From the NCBI GenBank assembly GCA_003856375.1, contig CP034120.1:1426001-1490000 (forward strand): a stretch of 64,000 nt of DNA. The letters run 5' to 3'. Positions within the stretch are counted from its first letter, which is position 1; each line of letters starts with the position of its first letter. Positions 33,198 through 42,024 of this stretch are shown here, in pieces. This DNA is from Glaciecola amylolytica. Lineage in GTDB: Bacteria > Bacteroidota > Bacteroidia > Flavobacteriales_D > Crocinitomicaceae. The notes under the pieces were generated by a model. That model had not been told where the DNA came from. It worked only from the letters and a program-made list of their open reading frames with translations, and ran no database searches. A program made the position numbers and the translations under genes.

Positions 33198-34034
33198 TTA
33201 TCCTGTTCCTGAATTTCCTGGTTTTTCCAGCTCAGCAATGCAATTTTTCAACCCCTTTTCCCATTCAGGATTTATTTTTATTGTTTGGTCTTCTTTTATC
33301 GCATTTAGATTTTGTTGAAGTAAAGGCAGGAATTCTTGGTTTTCACTAGTGATGATTGCTTCAAAAAGTAAGGTTCCAAATTCATCATTCATAAGTTCAC
33401 GCTTTATTAGTTCGTTCACTCGTGTGTCTTTTCGTTTTGCCAATCCGACAATTGCTTCCAACTTTGTTTCTTGATGCTTGTCATCTATTCGTTTCCATAA
33501 AGCGTTCCGTATATCTTTGGTGTTTCTTTCTCCTTGTCCAATATAAAAGGTTGCCCAATTTCTGACATGGTTTGATTTGTCGTCCGACAGTTTTATTAGA
33601 ATACTGATTGCTTGGGAATTGTCAATAAATCCCAGAGCCGAAACAAGGCCTTCTTTTATAAATTTATTGTCGCTGTTGCGAAACGAACATATCTTTTCGA
33701 TTTGTTCTTTATCCAGATTGTCGTTATTGTGTCCAATCGCATAAAGTAAAGCCATCAATACTTTGGGCTCCTTTTCATTGGTTAATAAATCAAAATAGAG
33801 GAGTAAAGTCTCTTTCAAAAATGGTCTTGGTGACAAACCTAGTTGTGCTAGAATATCAATCCCGATAATCCGTACTTTAGGGTCGTTTGACTTGGTGAAT
33901 TCCAAACATTTCCCAAACAATTCTTCACTGGGTCGTTTTCTTAAAATAGTGATATTGTCCCAACGTGATTTGTCTGACTTGTTATGGATAAGTCTGGATA
34001 ATAATTTGTCGTCTGTCCAATTAATTTTACTCAT
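33198..34034 (-). CDS. HEAT-repeat protein
   Basis: 278 residues, no signal peptide. It has about six helical repeats of roughly 35 residues (DPKVRIIGIDILAQLGL, EPKVLMALLYAIGHNN, NKFIKEGLVSALGFIDN, SNHVRNWATFYIGQGE, ETKLEAIVGLAKRKD), the HEAT/PBS-lyase-like signature of A.AL..i...a. Such repeats form solenoids for protein contacts. Its composition looks more A/T-rich than its neighbours, and it lies between two direct repeats (33168-33185 and 34189-34205), which might mark an insertion. Function is not inferable. Confidence 0.75.
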   Translation of the reverse strand: MSKINWTDDKLLSRLIHNKSDKSRWDNITILRKRPSEELFGKCLEFTKSNDPKVRIIGIDILAQLGLSPRPFLKETLLLYFDLLTNEKEPKVLMALLYAIGHNNDNLDKEQIEKICSFRNSDNKFIKEGLVSALGFIDNSQAISILIKLSDDKSNHVRNWATFYIGQGERNTKDIRNALWKRIDDKHQETKLEAIVGLAKRKDTRVNELIKRELMNDEFGTLLFEAIITSENQEFLPLLQQNLNAIKEDQTIKINPEWEKGLKNCIAELEKPGNSGTG

Positions 34035-34315
34035 TTCCGGTTAGCGATTTTTTACGATTCTCAGTTTAATGGTTTCATTCTTGCGGCAAACTCCATTTGA
34101 ATCCCGTTTAAATGAATGGTGCGAATCAGACAGAAACTTACTTGAATCAAGAAGCTTCGTGTTTATCAAAAATAAAGAAAATCAAGCACAAAAAAAGTGG
34201 AACTGCCGCAACAATTCCACTTGAGTATGTTTCTAAGGAAGAATTTCAATGACTAATTATCATTACCTCATTGTTCTCCCCTTAGTTCCCCTCCAAAGGG
34301 GGAAAGGAGGTTCTC
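34035..34315. other. intergenic region with gcvT terminator and a C/G-rich hairpin
   Basis: Holds the copy-2 direct repeat, the gcvT terminator (34195-34222), and a C/G-rich inverted segment near 34276-34309 (CCCC...GGGG around TTTGGA) next to the gcvT stop. The gene at 33198 starts at 34034, so its promoter should lie here, but no TAnnTTTG match stands out. Confidence 0.5.
34189..34222 (-). terminator. intrinsic terminator of gcvT (contains direct repeat copy 2)
   Basis: AAGTGGAA (34195-34202) pairs with TTCCACTT (34215-34222); the minus-strand transcript has a U tract immediately after. The left half (34189-34205) duplicates 33168-33185. Confidence 0.75.
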
Positions 34316-35398
34316 TTACTTCTGATAAAAAGGCATTTTAACCACTTTTGCCAAAACTCCCTTATCACGGATCTCAATATAGATTTCACTGTCAGGAGCG
34401 GCAAATTCTGTTTTCACATAAGCCATTCCGATTGCTTTCTTAACACTTGGTCCCTGAGTTCCGGAAGTTACTTTTCCGATCTCATTTCCATCAGCGTCTA
34501 ACACACGGTAATCGTGACGTGGAATTCCGCGTTCGATCATTTCGAAACCGATTAATTTACGGGAAACTCCGGCTTCTTTTTGAGCTTTCAAAAATTCAGA
34601 ATCCGTAAAATCTTTCGTGAATTTGGTAATCCATCCCAATCCTGCTTCCAAAGGAGAAGTGGTATCATCGATGTCGTTTCCGTACAAGCAGAAGCCCATT
34701 TCCAAACGCAAAGTATCACGCGCAGCCAAACCGATTGGTTTAATACCGAATGCAGCACCAGCTTCGAATACTTTATCCCAAACTTGTTTTACTTCCGAGT
34801 TTTTACAGTAGATTTCAAAACCTCCTGATCCGGTATAACCGGTTGCTGAAATGATCACATGATCGATTCCTGCAAAAGGACCAACTTCGAAGTGGTAATA
34901 TTTGATAGCAGATAAATCTACGTTTGTTAAAGATTGCATTGCCTCGATAGCTTTCGGGCCTTGAATTGCTAATAATGAGTAATCGTCGGAAAGATTTCTC
35001 ATCGACACATTTTTCGTGTTGTGAGAAGAAATCCAATTCCAGTCTTTTTCAATATTGGAAGCATTTACAACCAATAAATATTCTTCTTCCTTGATTTTGT
35101 AAACGATCAAATCATCAACGATTCCACCTTTTCCGTTCGGGAGACAAGAATATTGTGCACGACCGATCGTCAAAACAGAAGCATCATTACTTGTTACTCG
35201 CTGAATCAAATCCAAAGCATCAGGACCGCTTAACAAAAACTCTCCCATATGTGAAACATCGAATACTCCGACAGCGTTTCGAACAGTTTCGTGTTCTGCG
35301 TTCACGCCTTCATATTGTACCGGCATATTAAATCCCGCAAATGGAACCAATTTGGCTCCCAAAGCCTCATGGACTTGGGTAAGAGCAGTGTTTTTCAT
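34316..35398 (-). CDS. gcvT: aminomethyltransferase, glycine cleavage T protein
   Basis: 360 residues. It starts [30 protein letters not shown], and the folate-binding blocks [46 protein letters not shown] and [11 protein letters not shown] are all present. It transfers the aminomethyl carbon of glycine to tetrahydrofolate in the glycine cleavage system. gcvH and gcvP are not in the window. Normal length. A terminator follows at 34195-34222. Confidence 0.96.
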   Translation of the reverse strand: MKNTALTQVHEALGAKLVPFAGFNMPVQYEGVNAEHETVRNAVGVFDVSHMGEFLLSGPDALDLIQRVTSNDASVLTIGRAQYSCLPNGKGGIVDDLIVYKIKEEEYLLVVNASNIEKDWNWISSHNTKNVSMRNLSDDYSLLAIQGPKAIEAMQSLTNVDLSAIKYYHFEVGPFAGIDHVIISATGYTGSGGFEIYCKNSEVKQVWDKVFEAGAAFGIKPIGLAARDTLRLEMGFCLYGNDIDDTTSPLEAGLGWITKFTKDFTDSEFLKAQKEAGVSRKLIGFEMIERGIPRHDYRVLDADGNEIGKVTSGTQGPSVKKAIGMAYVKTEFAAPDSEIYIEIRDKGVLAKVVKMPFYQK

Positions 35399-35482
35399 CT
35401 ATTTACTTTTTAGAGCATAAAAGTAAATATTCCTTTTAATTTGAGCCTAGAAAGTTTGAAAGAAATGGGATCTTGCAGTATT

Positions 35483-36166
35483 TTATTGAATGATCAATTT
35501 GGAACCGTGATACGGACAGAACTCATAGTTTGCAGGAAACAACTCTCCGTCATTCGAACACTTGGAATCCATGAATAAACTTGGTAAAGGCAAATGGAAA
35601 GTATGTTGAACCGAACTTACTCCAAATGTAAACTCTTCATTGGAGTAGGGATTAAGGGCTGATTGACCGTCTTCATCAATGATCTCAACATAAAATAAAG
35701 CCAGTCCTGAACCGAAATCGCCAAGCATTCTTGAAAACATTTGTCCGAGAGAGGCACTGATCATTTTAAGTTCACCGGAGAGTTTTGAATCAGGAATTGC
35801 TTTATAGCTTTTTCCTTTGAACTTTACAATGAAACTTTTTCGGAGATCTTCCTCGCTTTTAGCATCGAATTTTTGGGTGTAAGGATTGATTTTTCCCGAA
35901 ACAACCGCAAACACACTTTTGTTGCCCAACGTTTCCTTAAATTGTGCTACAATTTCCGGAGTAAGTGTTTTCGGGTCTTTTGCTGCAAAAATATCCCAAT
36001 AGATGTCCGAGAACCAATAAAGAATCGTTGTTTCATCCGTGTCGGTTTTTGTGACCATGATATCTTTAATGAATTTGGTCTGGTCAACATCAATTAGTTT
36101 CAGTTTCGATTGAGTAAAGGAAAATCCTGAAATGCACAAAGCAATTGTAAGGAGAATAGGCTTCAT
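35483..36166 (-). CDS. exported hypothetical protein
   Basis: 227 residues with a signal peptide (MKPILLTIALCISGFSFTQ). The rest has mixed alpha/beta character without a recognised domain. Two Cys near the C-terminus (SKCSNDGELFPANYEFCPYHG) could form a disulfide or metal site. A good promoter is present: TTG at 36207-36209, TATCTTTG at 36182-36189 (spacing 17). Unlinked to neighbours by operon structure. Function unknown. Confidence 0.65.
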   Translation of the reverse strand: MKPILLTIALCISGFSFTQSKLKLIDVDQTKFIKDIMVTKTDTDETTILYWFSDIYWDIFAAKDPKTLTPEIVAQFKETLGNKSVFAVVSGKINPYTQKFDAKSEEDLRKSFIVKFKGKSYKAIPDSKLSGELKMISASLGQMFSRMLGDFGSGLALFYVEIIDEDGQSALNPYSNEEFTFGVSSVQHTFHLPLPSLFMDSKCSNDGELFPANYEFCPYHGSKLIIQ

Positions 36167-36181
36167 TATTTTAATTTAGGT

Positions 36182-36209
36182 CAAAGATAGTTATTGCAGG
36201 AGATTTCAA
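36182..36209 (-). promoter_or_regulatory. promoter of the 227-residue exported protein
   Basis: TTG, 17-bp spacer and exact TATCTTTG, ending 15 nt before the ATG. Confidence 0.65.
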
Positions 36210-36239
36210 CGATTTCCCACTTAGTGGCAATCGATATTT

Positions 36240-36635
36240 TTAAGTCGATGCCAATTTTGAAAACCGGATGGTACAATCCCTTTCCTGTGCATTCGGATTC
36301 TCAAAAGCTCCGTATCTGAGAGTGGCAATTGATTTGTCCATGAAATAATGCTGTTCCAAAATCGGTTTGATGGCTTCAAATAATTGTTCTGCGTTCTTTC
36401 CGTTGAAATAAAGATAACCGTCTCCAAAGTCCAGTGAGATATCATGACCTTCATATCTTCCAAGCTCGGTATCGGTGATGTTTGATTGAAGTTGTTCTTC
36501 CAATTCATGTAACTCGGATAGATCCTCAATTCCGTAAAAGAATTGAATGACTACCAAATGGTCTTCTGCCGGAAAGGCATTTCCCGATTCGTCAGAAGTT
36601 GTATTCTTTCGTTGAAAAAAAGCAAGCCACCCCAT
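36240..36635 (-). CDS. small hypothetical protein
   Basis: 131 residues, no signal peptide. The middle HDISLDFGDGYLYFNGKNAEQLFEAIKPILEQ and the end RYGAFENPNAQERDCTIRF suggest a small alpha/beta domain of unknown function that I believe is shared by proteins in several phyla. A frame-shifted open frame over 36221-36529 overlaps it but has no coding character. I choose this frame for its regular codon use and start. Divergent from glnA, with 276 bases between. Confidence 0.6.
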   Translation of the reverse strand: MGWLAFFQRKNTTSDESGNAFPAEDHLVVIQFFYGIEDLSELHELEEQLQSNITDTELGRYEGHDISLDFGDGYLYFNGKNAEQLFEAIKPILEQHYFMDKSIATLRYGAFENPNAQERDCTIRFSKLAST

Positions 36636-36831
36636 TCCACAAGTTTTTCAATTAAAAAGTAAGTTAATTAAAAAAAATGAAATTTTTCAGAACGGCAGAT
36701 TTATTTAACAAAATGTTAATATGCAATAATTCAACTTCCTGATTTGTACTGAAACACCTTGATTCTATTTTTCCTGAAATCTTCATTTTTTACTTACAAA
36801 ATGGATTTTGATAAGAATTATTGAAATTAAC

Positions 36832-36877
36832 AGGGGGTGTTAGTAAAATAATGTGTAAAATTTTGGAATGACCCCCT
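36832..36877. promoter_or_regulatory. inverted repeat AGGGGGT/ACCCCCT over the glnA promoter
   Basis: AGGGGGT (36832-36838) and ACCCCCT (36871-36877) are perfect 7-bp arms 32 bp apart, and the right arm lies between the -33 and -7 elements. A regulator bound here could loop or block glnA, as expected for a nitrogen-controlled gene; the regulator is unknown. Confidence 0.45.
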
Positions 36878-36894
36878 CAAAAAGTATATCTTTG
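36862..36894 (+). promoter_or_regulatory. promoter of glnA
   Basis: TTTG at 36862-36865, spacer of 21 bp, and exact TATCTTTG at 36887-36894, 17 nt before the ATG. Confidence 0.7.
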
Positions 36895-36911
36895 TCGAAA
36901 ATTTTGAATTT

Positions 36912-39098
36912 ATGGCAACAAAAAGGTTACAAGCGTATCAGGATGTACTCAATCGTACACCAAAACACATCGATTACGATGGAAAAGTATCTGATTTATT
37001 TGGAAAAAATGTATTTCATGCAGAAGTAATGCGTGAATACCTTCCGTCAGATGCATATAAATCTATGATGGAGTCTATCCAAAATGGAACTCGCTTGGAT
37101 CGTAAAATGGCCGATCAGGTTGCTTCGGCAATGAAAGATTGGGCATTAACGAAAGGTGCCACACATTATACTCACTGGTTTCAGCCTTTAACAGGAACAA
37201 CCGCTGAAAAACACGATGCATTTTTTAAACCGGTAGGACCAGGTCGTGCAATTGAGCGTTTCGATGGCGAATTGTTGGTACAGCAGGAGCCGGATGCTTC
37301 TTCTTTTCCGAATGGTGGAATCAGAAATACATTTGAAGCACGTGGTTATACCGCCTGGGATCCTTCATCACCGGCTTTCGTAATCGGGAAAACCTTGTGT
37401 ATTCCTACCATTATGATTTCATATACAGGTGAATCATTGGATTACAAGATGCCTTTATTGAAAGCGCTTCATGCAGTGGATAAAGCAGCTGTTGAGGTGT
37501 GCCAGTATTTTGATAAGAACGTTACAAAAGTAAATGCAACACTTGGTTGGGAACAGGAATATTTCCTGGTAGATCAGGCTTTGTTCAACTGCCGTCCGGA
37601 TCTGATGATGACGGGTCGTGCATTATTCGGTCATGCTCCTGCAAAAGGACAACAATTGGAGGATCATTATTTTGGTTCTATTCCTGAACGCGTTACTGCT
37701 TTCATGCGCGAGTTTGAAACGGAAGCAATTTTGTTGGGAATTCCGGTTACGACGCGTCACAATGAGGTTGCTCCGAATCAATTCGAGTGTGCGCCGATTT
37801 TTGAAGAGTGTAACCTGGCGAACGACCACAATATGTTATTGATGGATTTGTTGGAAAAAATTGCACGTAAGCATGATTTCCGTGTTTTGTTGCACGAAAA
37901 ACCATTTGCAGGTGTAAACGGATCCGGAAAACATAATAACTGGTCCTTATCTACTGATACAGGTGTGAACTTGTTGCAACCGGGTAAAAACCCTAAGACA
38001 AACTTACAGTTCCTGACTTTCTTCGTGAATACGATTAAGGCAATTCATGATAACGATGATTTGTTGCGTGCTTGTATTGCATCGGCAAATAACGATCACC
38101 GTTTGGGGGCAAACGAAGCTCCTCCTGCAATTATCTCTACGTTTATCGGTTCTCAATTGTCCGGAATGCTGGATGAGTTGGAGCAAAACGTAAAAGCTGG
38201 AAAAATGTCTCCGGAAGAAAAAACGGAGTTGAAATTGAATATTGGTAAAATTCCTCAGATCATGTTGGATAATACGGATAGAAATAGAACTTCTCCGTTT
38301 GCATTCACAGGAAATAAATTCGAATTCCGCGCAGTAGGTTCTTCTGCAAACTGTGCTTCTGCAATGATTGTATTGAACACCATCATGGCGAAACAGCTGC
38401 AATTGTTCAAAGTGAGCGTGGATGCTCGCATTGATAAAGGAGAGGCGAAAGATGAGGCAATTCTGAAAGAACTTCAAATCCTGATCAAGGAATCCAAGAG
38501 AATTCGTTTCGAAGGAAACGGATATGGAGACGAGTGGGTGAAGGAAGCTGAAAAAAGAGGTTTGAATAACTTTAAAGATACTCCGCGTGCATTGAAGGCT
38601 TGGGGAGACAAGAAATTCATCAAGTTATTCGATGAAATGAATGTATTGACTCCACGTGAATTAGAAGCTCGTCAGGAAATCGAATTCGATAGCTACATCA
38701 TGAAAATTCAAATTGAAGCGCGTTTGATGGGAGATTTGGTTCAGACACACATTTTACCTGCTGTATTTGAGTACCAAAATCGCTTATTGTCGAATATTCA
38801 GGGAATCATGAGTGCTTTGGGTGAAAAGGCAGGAAAAGAAGCTGCTGCTGCTCAAATCGAATTGGTTACTAAGATTTCGATGCATTTGAATAAAATGAAG
38901 GCGACTTGTGATACGATGCTTCAGGCTCGAAAAGAAGCAAACAAAATTGAACATGCAGAAGAAAAAGCAATTGCTTACTGCGATAAAGTAAAGGTTCATT
39001 TTGATGAAATCCGTTACCATGCAGATAAATTAGAGTTATTGGTAGACGATGAATTGTGGCCATTGCCGAAATTCAGAGAAATGTTGTTTACACGTTAA
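36912..39098 (+). CDS. glnA: glutamine synthetase type III (GlnN-like)
   Basis: 728 residues, the length of GSIII, not GSI (about 470). Motifs: QEYFLVD near residue 219 (metal-binding), the long GSIII loop with GVNGSGKHNNWSLSTD near 336, and NRTSPFAFTGNKFEFRAVGSSANCASAM near 459, followed by the extended C-terminal helical domain. It makes glutamine from glutamate, ammonia and ATP as a large dodecamer. A strong promoter and an inverted repeat lie upstream, a terminator (39120-39151) after. Only glutamine synthetase in the window. Confidence 0.97.
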   Translation: MATKRLQAYQDVLNRTPKHIDYDGKVSDLFGKNVFHAEVMREYLPSDAYKSMMESIQNGTRLDRKMADQVASAMKDWALTKGATHYTHWFQPLTGTTAEKHDAFFKPVGPGRAIERFDGELLVQQEPDASSFPNGGIRNTFEARGYTAWDPSSPAFVIGKTLCIPTIMISYTGESLDYKMPLLKALHAVDKAAVEVCQYFDKNVTKVNATLGWEQEYFLVDQALFNCRPDLMMTGRALFGHAPAKGQQLEDHYFGSIPERVTAFMREFETEAILLGIPVTTRHNEVAPNQFECAPIFEECNLANDHNMLLMDLLEKIARKHDFRVLLHEKPFAGVNGSGKHNNWSLSTDTGVNLLQPGKNPKTNLQFLTFFVNTIKAIHDNDDLLRACIASANNDHRLGANEAPPAIISTFIGSQLSGMLDELEQNVKAGKMSPEEKTELKLNIGKIPQIMLDNTDRNRTSPFAFTGNKFEFRAVGSSANCASAMIVLNTIMAKQLQLFKVSVDARIDKGEAKDEAILKELQILIKESKRIRFEGNGYGDEWVKEAEKRGLNNFKDTPRALKAWGDKKFIKLFDEMNVLTPRELEARQEIEFDSYIMKIQIEARLMGDLVQTHILPAVFEYQNRLLSNIQGIMSALGEKAGKEAAAAQIELVTKISMHLNKMKATCDTMLQARKEANKIEHAEEKAIAYCDKVKVHFDEIRYHADKLELLVDDELWPLPKFREMLFTR

Positions 39099-39119
39099 TA
39101 AAATTCAACTTAGATTCAA

Positions 39120-39151
39120 CCCCGGTTCTGTATTCAGGATCGGGGCTTTTT
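39120..39151 (+). terminator. intrinsic terminator of glnA
   Basis: CCCCG...CTG pairs with CAG...CGGGG around TATT (39120-39145), followed by a C and five T. Confidence 0.8.
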
Positions 39152-39171
39152 GTTTCCCGGAGATTTTACGG

Positions 39172-39252
39172 ATAGCGCAGATTTTGATATTACTGTGTAC
39201 TGAAAAAGATCGTTTTATCTTAAAAGTAAATTGACGTAATCCGCGCTATTTG
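39172..39252. repeat. short inverted repeat ATAGCGCrGATT pair
   Basis: ATAGCGCAGATT (39172-39183) and AATCCGCGCTAT (39238-39249) pair at 11 of 12 positions; a third related copy, AATCCTCGCTATCTG, is at 39551-39565. The pair could bound a small nonautonomous element of about 80 bp. Confidence 0.45.
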
Positions 39253-39281
39253 CACGAAACTTCAAAACAGTCTGTAAATCC

Positions 39282-39371
39282 CCACAGATTCACAAATAAA
39301 TGCTCGCCTACCGGACTCGCTGGTTGAATTGTGGCGACTGGTAAGCGTCACCAATATCTGCGCATCTGTGG
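39282..39371 (+). repeat. REP/MITE-like palindromic-ended repeat, copy B
   Basis: 90 bp bounded by CCACAGATTCACA and TGCGCATCTGTGG. Aligns end to end with the reverse complement of 6202-6287. Confidence 0.8.
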
Positions 39372-39605
39372 AAAAATCACCAGAATTCTCTTACAAAACC
39401 TTTTATTAATGACTTGTATGAAAATTTGGAGGATGGCGTTAGAAATCCTTAGCGTTTATTTAAATTAATCTCAAAGTCTTGTACCTTCTTTTTGACTTAA
39501 ATGATTACCTGTATTTTCATACATGACTTTTGTTAAAAACAAATTGGTATAATCCTCGCTATCTGGGGGAGAAAAGAGATGCTCGATACTTATTCAACAA
39601 TTCCT

Positions 39606-39613
39606 TACCTTTG
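39606..39613 (+). promoter_or_regulatory. promoter element TACCTTTG of ispH
   Basis: Exact TAnnTTTG match ending 8 nt before the ispH ATG. Confidence 0.5.
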
Positions 39614-39621
39614 TTTCGAAG

Positions 39622-40830
39622 ATGAAACAGTTTGATATTCCGTCCCTTTTTCGATCGCCGATTATTTCAAAAGTAAAGGCATTCCGCAAAGCTCAGGATC
39701 CTCGTAAAAAGGATTTTTCAGCAACATTGCTGGACTTCGGAAATCTTCAATTGTACATTGCCCGCCACTTTGGTTTTTGCTATGGTGTGGAGAATGCCAT
39801 TGAGATTGCTTATCGTGCGGTAGAAGAAAATAAAGGAAAGCGAATCTTTCTGTTGAGTCAGATGATTCACAATCCTACGGTGAATGAAGACCTGACGCAG
39901 CACGGAATTCAATTTATTCAGGATACTTCCGGAAAACAGTTGATTTCCTGGGATGAACTGAACTCAAATGATGTGGTAATCATTCCTGCCTTTGGAACTA
40001 CGCTGGAAATCGAACAAATTCTAAACGACAGAGGTGTTTCTACCGAGAAATACAATACAACTTGTCCCTTTGTGGAAAAAGTCTGGAACAGGGCAGAGAA
40101 ACTGGGAACAGAGAATCACACCTTAGTTATTCATGGGAAATACAACCACGAAGAAACCCGCGCAACATTTTCGCATACGGCAGCAAATTCAGAAGCGGTT
40201 ATCATTAAAAACATGGAAGAAGCCATTTTTCTGGCGAAATGTATTACCGGCGAAGCTTCCAAAGCAGAGTTTTATACTTATTTCAAAGGAAAGCACACTC
40301 CTGATTTCGATCCGGAGCTTCATTTGAATAAAATCGGAGTGATCAATCAAACAACAATGCTTGCAACGGAAACTCAGGAAATAGCTGAGTTTTTAAAGAA
40401 AGCAACAGAAAGTTTTGCGGCCGCTTCCGGAATTTCAAAGACTTTTGCTGACACCAGAGATACCCTGTGTTATGCAACAAATGATAATCAGAGTGCGACA
40501 GAAGCATTGATGCAGGAACAGCTTGATTTTGCAATAGTGGTAGGTGGTTACAATAGTTCGAATACCACACATTTGGTAGAGCTGTTGGAACAAAGCTGTC
40601 CAACGTATTTCATTAAGGACGAATCGGAGATTTTGGATGGAACAACCATTCGCAGCTTCAATATTCATACACATGAATTGGAAACGATCGAGCATTGGAT
40701 GAAAGGGAGCAAGATCGGGGTTACTTCAGGGGCTTCCTGCCCGGATTCGATTATCGATGCAGTGATCTCTAAACTATTACAGCTTAATGGCAGTGAGAAA
40801 ACCATTGAAGAAGCGATGTCAAATCACTGA
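39622..40830 (+). CDS. ispH: 4-hydroxy-3-methylbut-2-enyl diphosphate reductase
   Basis: 402 residues. The three Fe-S cluster cysteines lie in FGFCYGVENA (Cys53), TTCPFVEKVW and TSGASCPDSI, with the substrate pocket motifs HNPTVNEDL, IHGKYNHEETRATFSH, INQTTMLATETQEI and VGGYNSSNTTHL. IspH makes IPP and DMAPP in the last step of the MEP isoprenoid pathway. At 402 residues it belongs to the longer plant/cyanobacterium-like form also found in Bacteroidota, not the 310-residue E. coli form. Downstream hairpin 40864-40890. Confidence 0.95.
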   Translation: MKQFDIPSLFRSPIISKVKAFRKAQDPRKKDFSATLLDFGNLQLYIARHFGFCYGVENAIEIAYRAVEENKGKRIFLLSQMIHNPTVNEDLTQHGIQFIQDTSGKQLISWDELNSNDVVIIPAFGTTLEIEQILNDRGVSTEKYNTTCPFVEKVWNRAEKLGTENHTLVIHGKYNHEETRATFSHTAANSEAVIIKNMEEAIFLAKCITGEASKAEFYTYFKGKHTPDFDPELHLNKIGVINQTTMLATETQEIAEFLKKATESFAAASGISKTFADTRDTLCYATNDNQSATEALMQEQLDFAIVVGGYNSSNTTHLVELLEQSCPTYFIKDESEILDGTTIRSFNIHTHELETIEHWMKGSKIGVTSGASCPDSIIDAVISKLLQLNGSEKTIEEAMSNH

Positions 40831-40863
40831 TTTTTTCAGAACACCTTTTTTCTAAGACATAAA

Positions 40864-40890
40864 AAAACCCTGACGTTTAACGTCAGGGTT
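40864..40890. terminator. bidirectional terminator between ispH and the T9SS protein
   Basis: AACCCTGACGTT and AACGTCAGGGTT form a perfect stem with a short loop; A/T tracts on both sides allow termination in both directions for the two convergent genes. Confidence 0.85.
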
Positions 40891-40911
40891 TCGATTTTAT
40901 ATTAAGACTTA

Positions 40912-41811
40912 TTAGTTCTTAACGAAGTTTCCTGTACCGATTTTACCAGAAACTGTTGTCAATTGGTAAATGTACATTCCTGCATTCAATGAAGCTACAT
41001 TGATGTTGCTAGTGTTACCAGTTGCAACTGTTTTTCCATCAGTTGTTGTAATAACTACAGAAGCGATTTCTTCAGTTGTTTTGATGTTCAATACATCTGT
41101 AGCCGGGTTAGGATAAACAGAAGCAGAAATTGCATTCTCGTTTAATCCAGCTGCACTCGTGATGTTAATGATCGGGTAAATAGCTAATGACATTTTAGCA
41201 CTTGCACCCCAAGCACTTACGATTGAATGGTAAGTACCATCACCCCAAACTTCACCAACATAATTAGCTGATGGAGCAAATGGGTTTGTACTTAAGTTAT
41301 TGGATGCGATACCTAAGATTTCACCAGCTGTTGTAGGAAGAACAACACCACACCAGAATTTTTGGTTAGCAGGAATTGCAACTGGCGCACTTAAAGCAAC
41401 AATGTGATTGTAAACGCGGCTTCCGTCAACTAGGTGGTATCCAGCTGCACTTGTATCAACTAGAGCTAAAGTAGAAGCACCTATACCAAGTGGCGTCATT
41501 AGATTTCCTGGTTGACCAGCATTATCAGACCAGATTGCAACTTGAAACGCACCAGTTCCAACTTTACGTGGAAGTAATAAGGCAACTTTTGAAATAGTTC
41601 CAGCACCGGCTACACCATAGTTACTATCAAATAATTGAAGTTTAATACGGTCGCCAAAAGCATTGCTTCCAGAAACATAACCACTATCAGGTGTTGAGCC
41701 TGCGAAATATATTGTAGGATTACCTACAAAATGAGAAGTCAATGTGTCAACTTGGGACATTGCTGCAAATGAAGAAGCAATAATACCAATAGAAAGTAAA
41801 AGTTTTTTCAT
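40912..41811 (-). CDS. secreted protein with T9SS C-terminal sorting domain
   Basis: 299 residues, signal peptide 1-19, then a beta-rich domain (FYAG-like VGNPTIYFAGSTPDSGYV, and KFWCGVVLPTTAGEI) of unknown family, and a sorting domain starting ASVYPNPATDVLNIK and ending LNAGMYIYQLTTVSG plus a basic tail. It would be exported to the surface by the type IX system. No enzymatic motif is seen. Its 3' end meets the bidirectional terminator. Confidence 0.85.
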   Translation of the reverse strand: MKKLLLSIGIIASSFAAMSQVDTLTSHFVGNPTIYFAGSTPDSGYVSGSNAFGDRIKLQLFDSNYGVAGAGTISKVALLLPRKVGTGAFQVAIWSDNAGQPGNLMTPLGIGASTLALVDTSAAGYHLVDGSRVYNHIVALSAPVAIPANQKFWCGVVLPTTAGEILGIASNNLSTNPFAPSANYVGEVWGDGTYHSIVSAWGASAKMSLAIYPIINITSAAGLNENAISASVYPNPATDVLNIKTTEEIASVVITTTDGKTVATGNTSNINVASLNAGMYIYQLTTVSGKIGTGNFVKN

Positions 41812-42012
41812 AGTTAATTTTAAAAAGTTTGAACAAATATAATTTTTATTAATTAATTCTTAATATGCGAACTAATTTTATTCTTAACCGTTGATTGTTT
41901 ATATTCAAAAAGGTTGGAAAAAGAAAATGTATTTGTCTTTGAAAGCTTACTGTACTTAATTTTTCGTGATATCTGCGTAGTTTTGATATTATATGTATTT
42001 TCAACTTCGGAA

Positions 42013-42020
42013 TAATTTTG
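42013..42020 (+). promoter_or_regulatory. promoter element TAATTTTG, 4 nt before ATG
   Basis: Exact TAnnTTTG match directly before the cyclase fusion gene. Confidence 0.55.
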
Positions 42021-42024
42021 TGGA

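Larger units (their letters stand above)
39152..39621. other. 470-bp repeat-rich intergenic region
   Basis: Contains copy B of the REP/MITE-like element (39282-39371) and three short copies of the AATCCKCGCTATYTG motif (39172-39183 inverted, 39238-39252, 39551-39565). The rest holds an ispH promoter element at 39606-39613. No coding frame is convincing. Confidence 0.6.

Noticed and set aside
36221-36529. 102-residue minus-strand frame overlapping the 131-residue gene
   Set aside because: It is a shifted shadow of the 36240-36635 frame, which has better codon use and a start with a plausible N-terminus.
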